Source: B4-G1 sp964393895 (GTDB taxonomy: Bacteria; Chloroflexota; Anaerolineae; B4-G1). Taken from it: a DNA stretch of 38,072 nt. A program made the position numbers and the translations under genes. Positions 21,918-30,132 of this stretch are shown here, in pieces. Below the pieces are notes generated by a model. It had not been told where the DNA came from, did no database searches, and worked only from the letters and a program-made list of their open reading frames with translations. The stretch is taken from positions 1-38,072 of the forward strand of contig CAYMWP010000026.1 of the NCBI GenBank assembly GCA_964393895.1, given 5' to 3'. Each line of letters begins with the position of its first letter. The first letter of the stretch is position 1.

Positions 21918-22628
21918 ATGAATTCACTGTCTGATTTTATCTACCTACTCCTGCCCATAGCCGCCTTTGCGGTCGCCATAGGGGGATTCATCTGGCTCGT
22001 CGTCTACCTCGGCGGCAAGGACAAGAAACAACCACCAACTTTTACGACGTTATCGGGGCCCAATGAGACTGCGCCGGCGGACGAACAGGGGGAATTGTTG
22101 TGCGTCTCGCGCACAGAAAATGGGCTGGTCATCTATGTGCAAGGTGAGCGACACCGCCGCTTGGAAGAGATCACCGACCCCCAGGTTGGACGGGATACCG
22201 TCGAAGCCATCAAGGCTGTGCTCGAGTTTTCGGCAAACTGGCTTCCTTCAATGCGGCAGCAGGTGACGCCTCCCTCCACTGCTCCAGGGTCCACCATAGA
22301 TCAGGAGACATTCCTCAGCCAACTGCGCCAGGCCCCGCCGCCTCCCCCGGCGAAACCACCCGGCTTGCTCGCGCCGTTGCAGAGACGGACGCCGAGCACT
22401 CTATTGGACCCGCTCCCCCTCGTGGAAGAGATTGACGAGTTGGTGCAACGAAAGTTGCACGAGCAGCCAGAGCTGGCCGAGCACCGCATCCGTCTGACCA
22501 GCGGCGCGACCGGAGGGCTATGTATCTATGTGGGTGATCGAGCCTTCGACGCGGTGGGCGACGTCACCGATCCCCGGATAAAGGCCCTCATCCAAGAAGC
22601 CATCCGCGAGTGGGAAGAAGGTCGTTAG
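21918..22628 (+). CDS. Membrane-anchored protein with two internal repeats
   Basis: 236 residues. One N-terminal membrane segment (LLLPIAAFAVAIGGFIWLVV) is followed by KDKKQ, which puts the rest in the cytoplasm. Two related units occur: residues about 70-115 (GLVIYVQGERHRRLEEITDP) and about 195-235 (GLCIYVGDRAFDAVGDVTDP), each continuing into an amphipathic helix ending in EF or EW. A Pro-rich linker (APPPPPAKPPG) joins them. No family recognised. Divergent from the ParM-like gene across a 198-bp regulatory spacer, so it could be a membrane partner of that filament; this is inference. Convergent with priA. Confidence 0.7.
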   Translation: MNSLSDFIYLLLPIAAFAVAIGGFIWLVVYLGGKDKKQPPTFTTLSGPNETAPADEQGELLCVSRTENGLVIYVQGERHRRLEEITDPQVGRDTVEAIKAVLEFSANWLPSMRQQVTPPSTAPGSTIDQETFLSQLRQAPPPPPAKPPGLLAPLQRRTPSTLLDPLPLVEEIDELVQRKLHEQPELAEHRIRLTSGATGGLCIYVGDRAFDAVGDVTDPRIKALIQEAIREWEEGR

Positions 22629-22661
22629 CGGACGGCAGGCGACAGCGTGCGGTTAGCATAG

Positions 22662-25202
22662 CTACAGCACACTCACCGGTTCCACGTCCACCCGCCAACC
22701 CTGGTGAATCTTGACGGCGCGCAGGAACTCGGCCGGATCGGCGTGGCGCAGAATGATCTGCCAGCGGTAGCGACCCCGCAGGCGGGCAAAGAAGGGAGGG
22801 GCGGGGCCGATCAGGTCGCTCGTTGGAAGTCCTCGCCGGGTCAGCGCGTCGCGCAGCGCGTCACGCAACGCTTCGGCCTCGGCCTGGGCGCGGGTGGGGC
22901 TGGCATCCTCGTAGACCAGTTTCGCCAGGCGGCGATAGGGCGGGTAACCCTGCTCGCGGCGAAAGGCCAGTTCTTGGGCGGCGAATCCTGCATAATCGTG
23001 GGCGGCGGCGGCGACGATGGCATAGTGATCGGGGCGGTAGGTCTGGATGACGACCCGTCCGCCCAGCAAGCCCCGCCCGGCCCGCCCGGCCACCTGGGCC
23101 AACAACTGGAACGTGCGCTCGCCAGAGTAAAAGTCCGGCAGATTGAGCGCCGGGTCGGCCGAGACGACGCCGACGAGCGTCACCAGCGGCAGGTCGAGTC
23201 CCTTGGCGACCATCTGCGTGCCGACGAGGACGTCGGCCGCGCCGTCCACGAACTGCCGGAGAATGTCGGCGTGAGCAGCGTGGGTGCGGGCGGTGTCGCG
23301 GTCCCACCGCACGATGCGGGCGTCGGGCCAGTGCTCGCGCACGGTCGTCTCCACCCGCTCGGTTCCCAGGCCAAAATAACGGATGCGGTCACTCCCACAT
23401 TGAGGGCAGTGGTCGGGCTGTGGCTCGCGGTGGTTGCAGTGGTGACAGAGCAAAGAAGCACGCGGACCATGGTAAGTCAATGGTACGTCGCAGTGCGGGC
23501 AGCGCATGACGTGCCCGCAGTCGCGGCATAGGACGAAGGTGGCGCTTCCCCGTCGGTTGAGGAAGAGGATAACCTGCTCGCCCTGGCTCAAAGAGTCATC
23601 CACCGCCCGCCGGAGGGCGCGGCTAAAGATGGAGCGATTTCCGGCGCGCAGTTCGGCCCGCAGATCCACGATCTGTACCGGCGGCAAGGGCATGTAGCGG
23701 GCCGCGGCGGGGCCGTCCTCCAGGGACTGGTAACGGGTGTGGGAAACGTGGTAGCGGGATTGGAGGTCGCGCAGCCGGCGGGTGTGCCCCATGATGCGAC
23801 GCGGCATCTCCAGTAAGTCGAACTCGCCCCGCTGCGCCCGATAGTATGACTCCAGGCCGGGCGTGGCAGAACCGAGGATGACGGTCGCCCCGGTTTGACG
23901 GGCCAGTTCGAGCGCCGCGTCGCGGGCGTGGTAGCGGGGGCGTGGAGACTCTTGCTTGTAACTGGGGGCGTGCTCCTCGTCCAATACGATCAAGCCCAAC
24001 GGCGAGAGCGGCGAGAAGAGGGCCGAGCGCGGGCCGACGACGACGTCCACCAGCCCGGCGCGGGCGCGCCGCCAGGTGTCGTACCGCTCGCCCTCGCTGA
24101 GCGCGCTGTGGAGGACGGCGACGCGGCCGGGAAAACGGGCCGCGAAACGGCCAGTCGTCTGCGGCGTCAGGGATATCTCGGGGACGAGGATGATGGCGCG
24201 GCGGCCCTGGGCCAGCGCCTCGGCGACGGCCCGCAGGTAGATTTCGGTCTTGCCGGAGCCAGTCACGCCGTGGAGGAGAAAGATTGGAGATTGGAGGTTG
24301 GAGATTGTAGGTTTGATGGCATCCCACACAACGGCCTGGTCGGGCGTGAGGGGCGGCGGCTCGGTGGGGACGAAAACCTGGTCGGCCAGGGGGTCGCGCC
24401 AGACCTCTTGGGATGCCAGCGCGACCAGGCCACGCTCGGCCAGTTTTTTCAGATGGTAGAGCTGGCAGCCGGTCTCGGCATAGACCCGGCTGACTTTTAC
24501 CGGGCCGCCCCTGGCGCGCAGAAATTCGAGTATGCGCGGGTAGAGCGCGCTATGCAGACCAGAGAGCGCCGTTTCCTCGTCGGCGGGGGTGGTTTGGACG
24601 GTGCGCGCCCGCTTGGGGCTAGCGCGGGGCGGAGCCAGATACGAGGTACGGTTCAACAGTCCACGACGGACGAGGACATCGGCGGTCGAGCGCCACCTCG
24701 TGCGCGGGAGCGCGTAATTCAGTTGAGCGCCGCTTAGCGGGCCGCGCTTTTGCAATAATGCCACCAATCGGCGCTGTGCAGGGGGCAAAGTGACGTCGGC
24801 GGGAATCTCGCCCGCCAGTGATAGTCTGACGTCGGCGTGACCAACCACCCCGGGCGGGAGCATTGACTTTAGACATTCATAGAGCGGAGTCAGATGCTCG
24901 CGGCTCATCCAGCGGGCCAGCGCGATTTGGGCTGGCGTGAGGACCGGGGCCGGATCCACCAGATCCTCGACGGGCCGGGTCTCTGGAACGGGGGATTCGT
25001 CGCTCAGGGCGACGACGACGCCATAGAGCCGCCGGCGGCCAAAAGGAACGGTGACGAGAGAGCCGGTTGCCAGACGGCCCCGCAGTTCATCCGGCAAGTG
25101 GTAGGTAAAGGCCGGTCTATCCTCCGACACTTGGGCCGGAGAAAGAACGACCACCTCGACGAACCGACTATCCTCCATCACTCGCAAATTTGCCGCCTGC
25201 AT
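22662..25202 (-). CDS. priA: Primosomal protein N' (replication restart helicase)
   Basis: 846 residues. The N-terminal 3'-DNA-binding domain (FTYHLPDELRGRLATGSLVT, VPFGRRRLYGVVVAL) is followed by the helicase core: Walker A HGVTGSGKTEIY, LVPEISLTPQT, DEEH box IVLDEEHAPSYKQ, SATPGLESY, then the paired zinc sites CRDCGHVMRC..C and CHHCNHREPQPDHCPQCG, and GTQMVAKGLDLP. It restarts stalled replication forks. Just before Walker A, residues PTISNLQSPIF are encoded by CTCCAAT heptamers (24281-24316), an in-frame repeat insertion. The start is uncertain: the ATG at 25202 sits 4 bp beyond the permease stop, with other ATGs downstream (25178). Last gene of a long minus-strand run. Confidence 0.9.
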   Translation of the reverse strand: MQAANLRVMEDSRFVEVVVLSPAQVSEDRPAFTYHLPDELRGRLATGSLVTVPFGRRRLYGVVVALSDESPVPETRPVEDLVDPAPVLTPAQIALARWMSREHLTPLYECLKSMLPPGVVGHADVRLSLAGEIPADVTLPPAQRRLVALLQKRGPLSGAQLNYALPRTRWRSTADVLVRRGLLNRTSYLAPPRASPKRARTVQTTPADEETALSGLHSALYPRILEFLRARGGPVKVSRVYAETGCQLYHLKKLAERGLVALASQEVWRDPLADQVFVPTEPPPLTPDQAVVWDAIKPTISNLQSPIFLLHGVTGSGKTEIYLRAVAEALAQGRRAIILVPEISLTPQTTGRFAARFPGRVAVLHSALSEGERYDTWRRARAGLVDVVVGPRSALFSPLSPLGLIVLDEEHAPSYKQESPRPRYHARDAALELARQTGATVILGSATPGLESYYRAQRGEFDLLEMPRRIMGHTRRLRDLQSRYHVSHTRYQSLEDGPAAARYMPLPPVQIVDLRAELRAGNRSIFSRALRRAVDDSLSQGEQVILFLNRRGSATFVLCRDCGHVMRCPHCDVPLTYHGPRASLLCHHCNHREPQPDHCPQCGSDRIRYFGLGTERVETTVREHWPDARIVRWDRDTARTHAAHADILRQFVDGAADVLVGTQMVAKGLDLPLVTLVGVVSADPALNLPDFYSGERTFQLLAQVAGRAGRGLLGGRVVIQTYRPDHYAIVAAAAHDYAGFAAQELAFRREQGYPPYRRLAKLVYEDASPTRAQAEAEALRDALRDALTRRGLPTSDLIGPAPPFFARLRGRYRWQIILRHADPAEFLRAVKIHQGWRVDVEPVSVL

Positions 25203-25206
25203 ACTT

Positions 25207-26022
25207 TCAAACTTCTTCGCCAAAACGGGGGCTATAGCGCAGAAATACCAGGTAGCCGACGACGAGTACGATCAGCGCAGTAACGGCGGTGCGCAGCAAA
25301 AAGTCGAGGCTCGTCGGCGCCCCCCGGTAGAGCAGATCGCGGTAAGAGTTGATCACAGAGGCCATCGGGTTCAGGCGGCGCAGCCAGAGTTGTGCGTCGA
25401 ACGGGAGGCCAAAGACCTGGGCCGCTCTGGGCACCTGCGTGATGGGATAAAAGATGGGGGTCACAAAGAACCAGGCCATCATCAGCACGTTCATAATGAT
25501 CTGCGTATCGCGATAGAACACGTTGAGGGTGGCGAGGATCAAACAGACGCCGATGCAAAAAATCAACTGCACCAGGATGGGAATGGGCAACAGCAACGCC
25601 CACCTGGTGATGGGAGCGCCGGAGACGAGCGCCAGGCCAAAGAAAACGGGCAAGGCGATGAGGAAATTGATCAGGTTGGACAGGACGATGGAGATGGGCA
25701 AAATCTCGCGGGGGAAATAGACTTTTTTGACCAGGTGAGCATTGCCCACGATACTGGCCGTCGCCCCACCCACGGAAGCAGCAAAAAAGTTCCAGGGTAA
25801 CAGGGCGCAGAGAACAAAGACGTGAAAGTGAGGCAGATCAGAACGTCCGGCCAAAAAGTTAAAGACCATCGTATAGACCAGCATCATCAGCAATGGATTG
25901 GCCCACGACCAGGCTATGCCCAGAACAGAATTGCGATAGCGCACCTTCAGGTCGCGCACAACCAGGTTGCGGATCAACTCGCGGTAGCTCCAGACTTCTC
26001 GTAGCCGATCGAGGATATTCAT
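25207..26022 (-). CDS. ABC-2 type polysaccharide export permease
   Basis: 271 residues with about six membrane segments. The start MNILDRLREVWSYRELIRNL followed by VVRDLKVRYRNSVLGIAWSW is diagnostic of the Wzm/TagG/RfbA permease family, which exports O-antigen, teichoic acid or similar glycans. GPFDAQLWLRRLNPMASVIN near the end also fits. The ATP-binding partner (Wzt) normally lies next to it but is absent here: priA follows directly. It lies 17 bp after a GT4 gene, so an export or glycosylation unit is likely, with the ATPase elsewhere. ATG at 26022 chosen as family start. Confidence 0.9.
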   Translation of the reverse strand: MNILDRLREVWSYRELIRNLVVRDLKVRYRNSVLGIAWSWANPLLMMLVYTMVFNFLAGRSDLPHFHVFVLCALLPWNFFAASVGGATASIVGNAHLVKKVYFPREILPISIVLSNLINFLIALPVFFGLALVSGAPITRWALLLPIPILVQLIFCIGVCLILATLNVFYRDTQIIMNVLMMAWFFVTPIFYPITQVPRAAQVFGLPFDAQLWLRRLNPMASVINSYRDLLYRGAPTSLDFLLRTAVTALIVLVVGYLVFLRYSPRFGEEV

Positions 26023-26039
26023 AATCAAGGTCAGTTCTC

Positions 26040-27245
26040 CTAGTCCGGGCGGCGATGTTGAAGAACGGAGCGATAGACGGCCATCAAATGGCGTCCGGCG
26101 CGGTCCCAAGAAAAGTGGCGGGCGGCCCGTGCTCGCAGCTTGCGCCCCAACTCGACGCGCCGTTGCGGATCCTGGAGAAAGCCGGCTATGCCGTCGGCCA
26201 GGGCGACCGGGTCGCCGACGCTGCCGGCGTACATGCCGAGAGAGCCCAGATACTCCCGGTTCTGAGGCGCGTCAAAGGCCACGGTGGGCAATTCCATCGC
26301 CATGTATTCCAGTATCTTGCCGCAGCCTTCGGTAGTAGAGAGCTTGGGTGCTACGGCGATGTCGCCCAACGCCAGGTGGGCCGGGGTCTCCTCGCGGGGG
26401 ATTTTGCCTCGAAAAATCACCCGGTCATCCACTCCCAGATCAATCGCCATCTGCCGGTAACGGGGTACGGGAAACCCGCCGATCAAGAAACATGCTTGCT
26501 CTCCCCGCTCTTTTAGAATGTGGGCGGCCTGTAAGAGATTGGGGATGCCCTGATGATCGGATAGCAGCCCCAGGTACACGACGACCGGCTGGCCGGCTGG
26601 AATGTTCAGGGCCTCCCGCTGAGCCGCTATCTCTTCGGCGGTCAGCACGTCGGGGCTGAAAAAATCCATATTGACGCTATCGGGCAGCGGTTTGACGCGG
26701 TACGAAGCGCAGTTAAAGTATTGCTCCAGCAATATCGCGTTCCGATTGGTGCTGGTGAGAATGACGTCGGGGAGCTGGTCTATGCGCAGCTCGAACAGGC
26801 GTACCCAACGGTACAATGGGCCGTCGGGGTCGAGAAAATTCTGATCCACCATCTCGCTCGTCATGCTGCCCTGAAAGTCGGCCACGAGCGGTATACGTTG
26901 CAGGCGGCTTAAAAAGTAACCGATAAAAGCCCCGTCGTGGAGGTGCCCGTGGACGATGTCAAAGCGGCGGCGCAGCACGGTTTTTAACCCGGTCCAGCTT
27001 AGAAACGCGTCAAAGGCGATCCTGTGCAGCGAGGAACCGACCTCATAGTCCGCGCGCCAGGGGGTGGGCCGGGTGCGGATGATCTCCATGTCGGGCAAAT
27101 CTCGCCCCAGGTAATAGGTGATGACAGTGACCTGGTGGTTCAGTTTCTGGAGCGCCCTGATCTCTTCCACGATGCGCACGTGAGCCCCATAGTCGTTAAA
27201 GAACGACCCGGGAACGACCATCAAGATACGAAGGTTATTTTCCAA
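26040..27245 (-). CDS. GT4-family glycosyltransferase
   Basis: 401 residues of GT-B fold. NLRILMVVPGSFFNDYGAHV and VRIVEEIRAL form the acceptor-side start; VVVYLGLLSDHQGIPNLLQA opens the donor-binding half, with STTEGCGKILEYMAMELPTV as the EX7E-type motif. It probably builds a glycan exported by the adjacent permease. The start is taken as the TTG at 27245 (ATG at 27221 is an alternative; neither has a convincing ribosome binding site). It follows the TyrA-like gene by 22 bp. Confidence 0.85.
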   Translation of the reverse strand: MENNLRILMVVPGSFFNDYGAHVRIVEEIRALQKLNHQVTVITYYLGRDLPDMEIIRTRPTPWRADYEVGSSLHRIAFDAFLSWTGLKTVLRRRFDIVHGHLHDGAFIGYFLSRLQRIPLVADFQGSMTSEMVDQNFLDPDGPLYRWVRLFELRIDQLPDVILTSTNRNAILLEQYFNCASYRVKPLPDSVNMDFFSPDVLTAEEIAAQREALNIPAGQPVVVYLGLLSDHQGIPNLLQAAHILKERGEQACFLIGGFPVPRYRQMAIDLGVDDRVIFRGKIPREETPAHLALGDIAVAPKLSTTEGCGKILEYMAMELPTVAFDAPQNREYLGSLGMYAGSVGDPVALADGIAGFLQDPQRRVELGRKLRARAARHFSWDRAGRHLMAVYRSVLQHRRPD

Positions 27246-27267
27246 CCTGCTTGACCTGGTGAGAATG

Positions 27268-28269
27268 TCAGCGGGAGCGGTCTGGTTCTTTCAGCCGGCG
27301 GCTCAACGAGTTGCCAAAGAGCAACTGGCCAAAGCGTTCGCCTACGCCTGGCACATCTTTCTCGCCGAGGGCGCGCTCCGTGGTCCACAAACCTCTCTCC
27401 CGCTCCTGGAGCCAGACCTCTCGCCCCTCGGCGGCGGCTAGAACGACCTGTTCAAATGGCTCCGGGTCATCTTGGGACAACAGATCGCGCATACGCACCA
27501 GTTCACCCAGGAGAACATTGAGGCGCAACACGATATTCTCGCGGTTGAGAAATACAGCGCTGTGATGTTCACCGGCGCTATCGGCGACCCCGGTAGCGGC
27601 GGCGAAGGAGCGGCCGGCCAGCTTGCGCATCTCTTGCCAACCGGGGGTATCCACGGTAGCCTGCAGCAGCGCGATGGCCAGCAGTTGGGGCAGCCCCTCG
27701 GCGCCGGCGTGCAGCCCGTCGTGCTCGGTGGCGTCAATGAAGAACGGATGGGCGTCGAGCGCCACGGCTAGGTCGGCGAAATCGTTCGCGTTGGAAAGGT
27801 GGCTGGGTGTGGTGAAGCAGTAAAGCGCTTCCGTCAAAAGGTCGGCGCTGGCCTCGTCCAACCCCTCCAAAGAGTTGAATCCAGCGATGGCCGGGTTGGG
27901 GATGGGGTGTCCGCCGGCAAAGTGAACTTTTCTCGGCAGTACCTCGTCGGCCCAGCGCATCACCGGAACCTTCAGGCAGGCCGTATCCGTGACCAGGCAT
28001 CTTGGTTCAAGGTGCGGCGCTATGGCCGCAAAAGTGTCGCGGACCTCGGAGAGCGGCACGGCGACGATAACCAAATCAGCTCCCTGACATGCCTGACCTG
28101 GCTTGCGCTCCACCCGGTCGAAGGCCCCCATACTGCGGGCCAGGTTGGCTGCTACGGCTTCTCTGTCGTAGCCGACGACCGTGGGTGGCTCACCCAGTTC
28201 TTTCAGCTTCATCCCGATGGAAGCGCTGATACAATTAGTACCTATGATGGCGACTCGCTTGAAATCCAT
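27268..28269 (-). CDS. Prephenate dehydrogenase-like protein (TyrA family), altered NAD motif
   Basis: 333 residues. The order of motifs is that of prephenate/arogenate dehydrogenase: N-terminal Rossmann strand VAIIGTNCISASIG, DLVIVAVPLSEVRDT, VTDTACLKVPVMRW, the substrate signature HFAGGHPIPNPAIAGFNSLE and, in the helical domain, ATEHDGLHAGAEGLPQLLA. The glycine motif is degraded: residues 10-19 read GTNCISASIG where GxGxxG is expected, so two glycines (positions 12 and 15) are Asn and Ser. The family normally makes 4-hydroxyphenylpyruvate for tyrosine; no other aromatic pathway genes are near. It may be a divergent enzyme with a different substrate. Confidence 0.75.
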   Translation of the reverse strand: MDFKRVAIIGTNCISASIGMKLKELGEPPTVVGYDREAVAANLARSMGAFDRVERKPGQACQGADLVIVAVPLSEVRDTFAAIAPHLEPRCLVTDTACLKVPVMRWADEVLPRKVHFAGGHPIPNPAIAGFNSLEGLDEASADLLTEALYCFTTPSHLSNANDFADLAVALDAHPFFIDATEHDGLHAGAEGLPQLLAIALLQATVDTPGWQEMRKLAGRSFAAATGVADSAGEHHSAVFLNRENIVLRLNVLLGELVRMRDLLSQDDPEPFEQVVLAAAEGREVWLQERERGLWTTERALGEKDVPGVGERFGQLLFGNSLSRRLKEPDRSR

Positions 28270-28314
28270 TCCGAAAACTTCCTCCCGCGCCGCTACACGA
28301 TGCGCCCGGCGGCG

Positions 28315-28836
28315 CTAATTTAGATCATCGGCCGCCTGAAGCGCGGCCAAAAACTTGTCTTGTTCGGTTCGACGATCCCCTGGTCGCTCCTGATGTCGCC
28401 GGATGAGGGCGACGGCGAGGGGCGAGCAACCGGCCTCCTCAGCCCAGCGCGCTCCTATTTCTGGGTGCCGGGCGTGAACTACAAATGAGCGACGCCAACC
28501 CTGCGGCTTGCCCTGGCTCAAACAAGTCAAAAGTCGGGGCGCGAACCGTTCCAAGAGCACGATGACGGCCCGCTGCCACACCGGCAACCGGGCAGCGGCC
28601 TTGCCCACGTCGTGTAGCAGAGCCGCCGCGAAAAGTCGCGGGTCTGTGTGACCCGCCCGGCGCAGCGTGTGACACACCGCCAGTGCGTGGCGTTGGTCCT
28701 GAACTGTCATGGAGCGAAATAGCGTCAACGACGCCGGCGTCAGAACGTGGGCTACCTGCTCCAACTCCTCATCCGAGACCTGGGCCGTCAGGGCCCGGAA
28801 GAACTGCCGCACGCGATAGCGGGCCGTCTCTACCAT
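28315..28836 (-). CDS. HD-domain protein
   Basis: 173 residues. The central helix pair has H of VCHTLRRAG and the metal-binding HD in AAALLHDVGKAAARLP, followed by HARHPEIGARWAEEAG and LIRRHQE, i.e. a full HD metal-dependent phosphohydrolase pattern. The N-terminus (TARYRVRQFFRALTAQVSDE) is helical, and VSDEELEQVAHVLTPASLTL is common in Chloroflexota and Firmicutes HD proteins found near M50 proteases. The start ATG at 28836 lies 8 bp after the M50 stop; the frame is open further upstream but overlaps that gene. Substrate unknown. Confidence 0.85.
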   Translation of the reverse strand: MVETARYRVRQFFRALTAQVSDEELEQVAHVLTPASLTLFRSMTVQDQRHALAVCHTLRRAGHTDPRLFAAALLHDVGKAAARLPVWQRAVIVLLERFAPRLLTCLSQGKPQGWRRSFVVHARHPEIGARWAEEAGCSPLAVALIRRHQERPGDRRTEQDKFLAALQAADDLN

Positions 28837-28844
28837 TCCGTTCT

Positions 28845-29489
28845 TCAGTACACCAATAAAGCGCGGATCATGAGGTTCATCAGCGGCATGATGATCAGGC
28901 CAAGTACGCCTAATCTCGATAAAAGGTACAAGACCAACATCAGCCCTGCTCCCCCATATCGTTCCATACTGTCCATCATCCTGGCCCACCTCGGCGGCAG
29001 CAACCAGCCCAGGATACGCGAGCCGTCGAGCGGGGGGATGGGGATCAGGTTGAAGAGCATCAAGCTCAAATTGATCACCATGAACTCGATCAGAATCCCC
29101 GTCAAACTGATGGTGGAACCGCCGCCTGCGTAGAGATTCAGCCATCCCAGCCGGAACGGAATCGCAGCCAGCATAGCCAGGACGAGGTTGGAGAACGGGC
29201 CGGCCGCGCTCACCAGAGCCCAACTGGCGCGCAGGTTTCCCCGCAGGCGATAAGGACTCACTGGTACGGGCTTGCCCCACCCATAGCCGAAAAACACCAG
29301 CGCCAACGTCCCAACTGGATCCAGATGTGCCAGCGGGTTGATGGTCAGACGGCCACGCAGGGCGGCCGTGTCGTCTCCTAGTTGATAGGCTGTCCAGGCG
29401 TGGGCCCATTCGTGGATCGGCATACTGGTCAGAAACAAAATCGCCAGTGTGATAATTCTATCAAGGCTGAACATGTTTAACAGATCCAA
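28845..29489 (-). CDS. Site-2-type M50 zinc metalloprotease
   Basis: 214 residues, multi-spanning. The HExxH motif is in MPIHEWAHAWTAYQLGDDTA and the third ligand motif in FNLIPIPPLDGSRILGW (NxxPxxxxDG), the layout of the short rhomboid-unrelated S2P/FtsH-independent proteases (YwhC type). It likely cleaves transmembrane substrates. The start is a TTG at 29489, supported by AGGAG 6 nt before it. First gene of the minus-strand run M50, HD, TyrA-like, GT4, permease, priA; intergenic gaps are 4-45 bp. Confidence 0.9.
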   Translation of the reverse strand: MDLLNMFSLDRIITLAILFLTSMPIHEWAHAWTAYQLGDDTAALRGRLTINPLAHLDPVGTLALVFFGYGWGKPVPVSPYRLRGNLRASWALVSAAGPFSNLVLAMLAAIPFRLGWLNLYAGGGSTISLTGILIEFMVINLSLMLFNLIPIPPLDGSRILGWLLPPRWARMMDSMERYGGAGLMLVLYLLSRLGVLGLIIMPLMNLMIRALLVY

Positions 29490-29645
29490 CTTTTTCTCCT
29501 AATCTTCCAACGGCGCCGATTCACTCATCCTGTTCACTACCAGACACTTTTTCGACGTGAGGAGTCGTCCTCCTCTGGTAGACGTTCGCTTTTGGTGTCA
29601 AAAATCTGTCATTGTCGAGTCAATAACTGTAGAAAACGGGTTGCA

Positions 29646-29675
29646 ATTATAACACGTTTGTGGGAAAGGGGCGAA
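29646..29675 (-). promoter_or_regulatory. Promoter of the M50-to-priA run
   Basis: Minus strand TTCGCC (29670-29675), 18-bp spacer, TATAAT (29646-29651). The leader is about 150 nt and contains a CTACCAGA/TCTGGTAG inverted repeat with an internal GAGGAG/CTCCTC pair (29537-29581), a possible regulatory structure. Confidence 0.45.
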
Positions 29676-29836
29676 CGGGGGGCCGCTGGGGAGGGCATCA
29701 CGTTTGGGGCAAAGGCTGAAAGAGTGTCGGCGGGGCGTTTCAACGCTCCGCGTGGTGGCGGTGGGCCGTCTGTCCCCAGCGTGATGCGCTCGCGATGTTA
29801 CGGTTTGTAAGCGTTCAGGCATACCTATTTTGGAGA

Positions 29837-29922
29837 ACCACGAAGGACACCAAGAAAGTGATTTCAAAAGTTCTGCGACTGTTTTTGGTTTTTTCCTTTG
29901 TGTACTTTGCGTCCTTTGTGGT
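29837..29922. repeat. ACCACGAAGGACAC-type inverted repeat
   Basis: ACCACGAAGGACACCAAG (29837-29854) pairs at 15 of 18 positions with CTTTGCGTCCTTTGTGGT (29905-29922). This is the third family of words of the kind that recur in environmental genomes. The rest of the 640-bp spacer 29490-30132 has no gene; it also contains a GCGGCAAGCCGC hairpin at 29998-30009 and a TACAAT box at 29966. Confidence 0.65.
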
Positions 29923-30132
29923 AAAACAGGAATTGCTGCGGTTTTTCTTTATCGCGTTGTTGTGCTACAATCTACAAGGTAGGTCCAATCACATAGCGCG
30001 GCAAGCCGCAAGTGAACAGATAATTCCCGCGGACGAGGCAAATGTTGTAGGGCAATCCTATGAGGTCTTGGGCCTACTAACAACTGACCCACGTAACCCT
30101 GGAGACTGTATTTAAGGTAAAAGGAGTGACCT

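Noticed and set aside
29795..30115. Open frame of 106 codons in the spacer before the aldolase-Fae genes
   Set aside because: It runs through an inverted repeat and has hydrophobic low-complexity sequence without family features.
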